A stretch of DNA of 64,000 nt, from NCBI GenBank assembly GCA_947179485.1, contig OX359248.1, positions 44,898,847 through 44,962,846 on the forward strand, written 5' to 3'. Shown in pieces: positions 61,682 through 64,000 of this stretch (position 1 is the first letter of the stretch; each line of letters starts with the position of its first letter). The notes beneath the pieces are model-generated. The model worked only from the letters and a program-made list of their open reading frames with translations, was not told where the DNA came from and made no database searches. A program made the translations under genes and the position numbers. The stretch comes from Allacma fusca. Taxonomy: Eukaryota > Arthropoda > Collembola > Symphypleona > Sminthuridae.

Positions 61682-64000
61682 TCCAGAGGTGGCCGCCTAC
61701 ATATAGGCGTATGTATAGCTGGATTGTAACGTTAAGGTACCAGGATTTGTGTAGCTACCATTGTAGGAAAATTGGGTGCAATAATTTTTAAAACATGCCA
61801 AGGAGACAATGCTGGGGTGCACGAAAAGCACACGCTAAAAACACCTATACGCTGCAAAGGAAGTAGCTCTTCTATTGTTAGTATTTAGTATTTAGTAGAT
61901 AGGCATAGGGCACAGCCTACCTTCTACCTATCGTACAATTATGTAGTCCCACATCTAGGTGGCTGAAGCATGCCATTGTGATGGCACATAGAAATGGTGA
62001 CATTAAAGGGTTTAAAAAATAAACCACAAACTGAGCCTCCTTCCTTTTGAAGTTTGTAAATGTGATAATTGTAAAATATCAAACACATATTTTGGGGTGA
62101 AGTGGTTTCGGCTTAAAAAAATATCGCATGCTTTTAGTACTTTACTTTTTTTAAAATTTTACTGAATTTCTCATTACTCAGGTTGCATCATTCATTTCAA
62201 TAAATACTGATACTCCATATGTACTCACTTGTCAATATAGATTGACCAGGGGCCACCGTACCCTTCTAGGGGTACACCTCCTACCATATTCCTATCGCAT
62301 AAATTCCCCTATCGTGAGATTGCACACTAATTTGTATAAACAACAACTGCTACAAACAAGCCACTCCACCTTTAAGACTGATTTTCTTGAAAAACGAATG
62401 GGGCAACCCATCGAGACACTTTACTGTTTATTTAAATACTGAAGAGTATTCTGTAGAAGATTTGAAACCTAGCTCCTCTTTCCTTCGCCAATTATTACTT
62501 ATTACAAACATACATACAATTAGATAGTCGCCCAATGAAGGATAACTGATTCTATCTGAAAGCTAGATAAAAATAAGTGGTTCATGAATAAGGTATACGT
62601 GTTGAAGTTACCCAAAAAGTGATCCCTTCACAAATCAATTCACAATTTTGCTGTTAATATCTTTCGACGAATATGAATTACCAGGAATGTAGGATAATTT
62701 TGAAAATATTAAGGTACATGAATGACAAGGAAGTTGACAAGATAACTATAATTTTTCAGAATTCTGTAAAGTTTGTCGAAGATGTTTACACCCATCCCCT
62801 TTGGCAGGTAGTGAAGCATTTCTGGATTGCGCTATTTTGCGGGTGGTATGTATGTACTGAAGAGTACTGTAGTTCGGGACACTATTTATTTATTAGCGGA
62901 AGCTCGGGAGAACTCGCTAATTAGGTAAGGAAGTCTGGAGGTCGGTAAGTCCGAAGGTAGGACGTCCGGAGGTCTAGAAGTCGGGAGATTTAGAAGTCTG
63001 CATGTCGCGGGTATCGCATGCCGGACATGGAAGCAGTCGTGAAAAAATTAGTTTCCGTTTGCAAGAGGGAGCTCGGGAGACTTCAGATTCTTGTTTAAAT
63101 AATATATAGGTATTTGTAATATTTGTACACAGTGCTCAGTAACCTTTACACATCTAGGTTCTCCAAATTCTAATCATAATACACAACTATGAAGAAGGTA
63201 TAAATTAAATAGTTGCACAGAAGTTTATTCTGTATAGGAAAAAAAGTAATTAAAAGCAATTCGACAACAATTTTATTACAGACGCTATGATCAGGATCAA
63301 ATTCAATTTAATAAGACGTTAGTTCAGCATACCGAACTTCGTTCAATTTTCGCTAATATGACCGCAGGAACTTCTCGAATCGATCAGTGTCATGTTTCAT
63401 GGGTGCAGCACCTGAATCTGAACTGATCTTGGGGACGAGTTCCTTCGTTAGAATTTCTTCAAGGTAAATGGCCAAAATGAAATCCTAATCATAATCTCGT
63501 CTAATTCAATCTGCGAGTGTTTATAATGTTCATCCATACAGAAAAAATATCTCAGCTTGTACAAAATTTTGGCTCAAGTACTTAACTTATTTTGAACGAC
63601 TACAGTGTATTCAGAATCAGCAATGCGTTACAAAATTCGCTCACCGACCACAATACCAATGCTTCCCTGTCATGATTTTAATTTTATCATTTTCACCTTT
63701 TTAAATTCATATTGTTATGACATTATGAAAATGACTACAACTATTAGAATTAAGTCAAACAATTATTACTAGTTTTAGAAATAATGAATTATTGTATTAT
63801 TGTAAAAGATTAACGAATGTAGAATACGATGCTTACTAACTAATACTATCTCTTACTATCTACGACGATCCGTTCTGTTGAATAAAGTAAGGGAGGTCAT
63901 TCCAGCTTTCACTCTTGACGTAGCTTGACTTACCTTCTTGTGCTACTCAAGTGAGCCACTCTACACTATCGCTAACCTTACGTTACACATTTTAGTGTTT
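61682..64000. other. non-coding stretch, no gene seen
   Basis: AT-rich DNA. 62930-63010 has loose repeats of GAAGTCCGGAGGTC-like words. 62250-62330 resembles one end of the CTATCG-type MITEs. No exon chain or RNA gene was recognised. Confidence 0.4.

Noticed and set aside
1..64000. tRNA or rRNA genes
   Set aside because: I looked for cloverleaf-type box A/B words and conserved rRNA stretches by eye and found none; a tRNAscan/Infernal run would be decisive.

Overview
The window reads as nuclear DNA of an AT-rich arthropod. Genes are split by short GT-AG introns, repeats are abundant, and the recognisable host genes are animal ones: a SKP2 F-box protein, CARD-caspases, and a secreted lipid-binding protein of the mite group 7 allergen / juvenile-hormone-binding type. 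No species is identifiable from the sequence; a non-holometabolous arthropod such as a springtail would fit, but that is inference.

Layout. 1-8.7 kb is almost gene-free, with a 27-bp minisatellite at 1.4 kb and a small inverted-repeat element at 7.6 kb. A complete four-exon secreted TULIP-fold gene lies at 8.76-9.89 kb (+). From 10.2 to 33.3 kb (-) lies a decaying CARD-caspase cluster. Copy 1 (10.2-11.7 kb, with a stray CARD exon at 20.8 kb) has Asp where the catalytic Cys should be and a broken last splice. Copy 2 (26.8-30.8 kb) has a coherent 409-residue reading with His and Cys in place, but an 847-bp hAT element sits inside its CARD exon. A third relic lies at 31.7-31.9 kb. The cluster is filled with mobile DNA: hAT elements with 8-bp target duplications, a truncated Harbinger, a Helitron helicase scrap, and a degenerate transposon with a DUF4806-like protein at 17.0-20.1 kb. 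Nested hAT elements follow at 33.5-35.5 kb.

38.4-41.2 kb (-) holds an intact six-exon SKP2 gene (426 aa). 43.3-48.0 kb (-) holds the most unusual gene: a roughly 13-exon, about 1,231-residue protein joining a PHD finger, an RNase H-fold transposase-like core (Asp559, Asp638) and a C-terminal domain with the Cys and His boxes and zinc ribbon of ubiquitin-specific proteases. Directly upstream of its 5' end is a 7.3-kb satellite of about 50.7 units of exactly 144 bp, almost identical and differing mainly at two neighbouring sites. The right end holds a hAT-like element containing an 87-bp (29-codon) coding-type repeat (56.8-57.65 kb) and a 2.9-kb piggyBac-like element bounded by TTAA (58.7-61.7 kb). 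That element carries a 137-bp tandem array with a 274-bp two-unit order and a TA-rich palindrome.

How the parts relate. Only the TULIP gene and SKP2 look like ordinary working genes. The caspase locus has been duplicated and then taken apart by transposons. Filled and empty copies of the duplication give the order of events: the 2.8-kb hAT entered one copy after the duplication, and the two 1-kb hAT copies were independent insertions.
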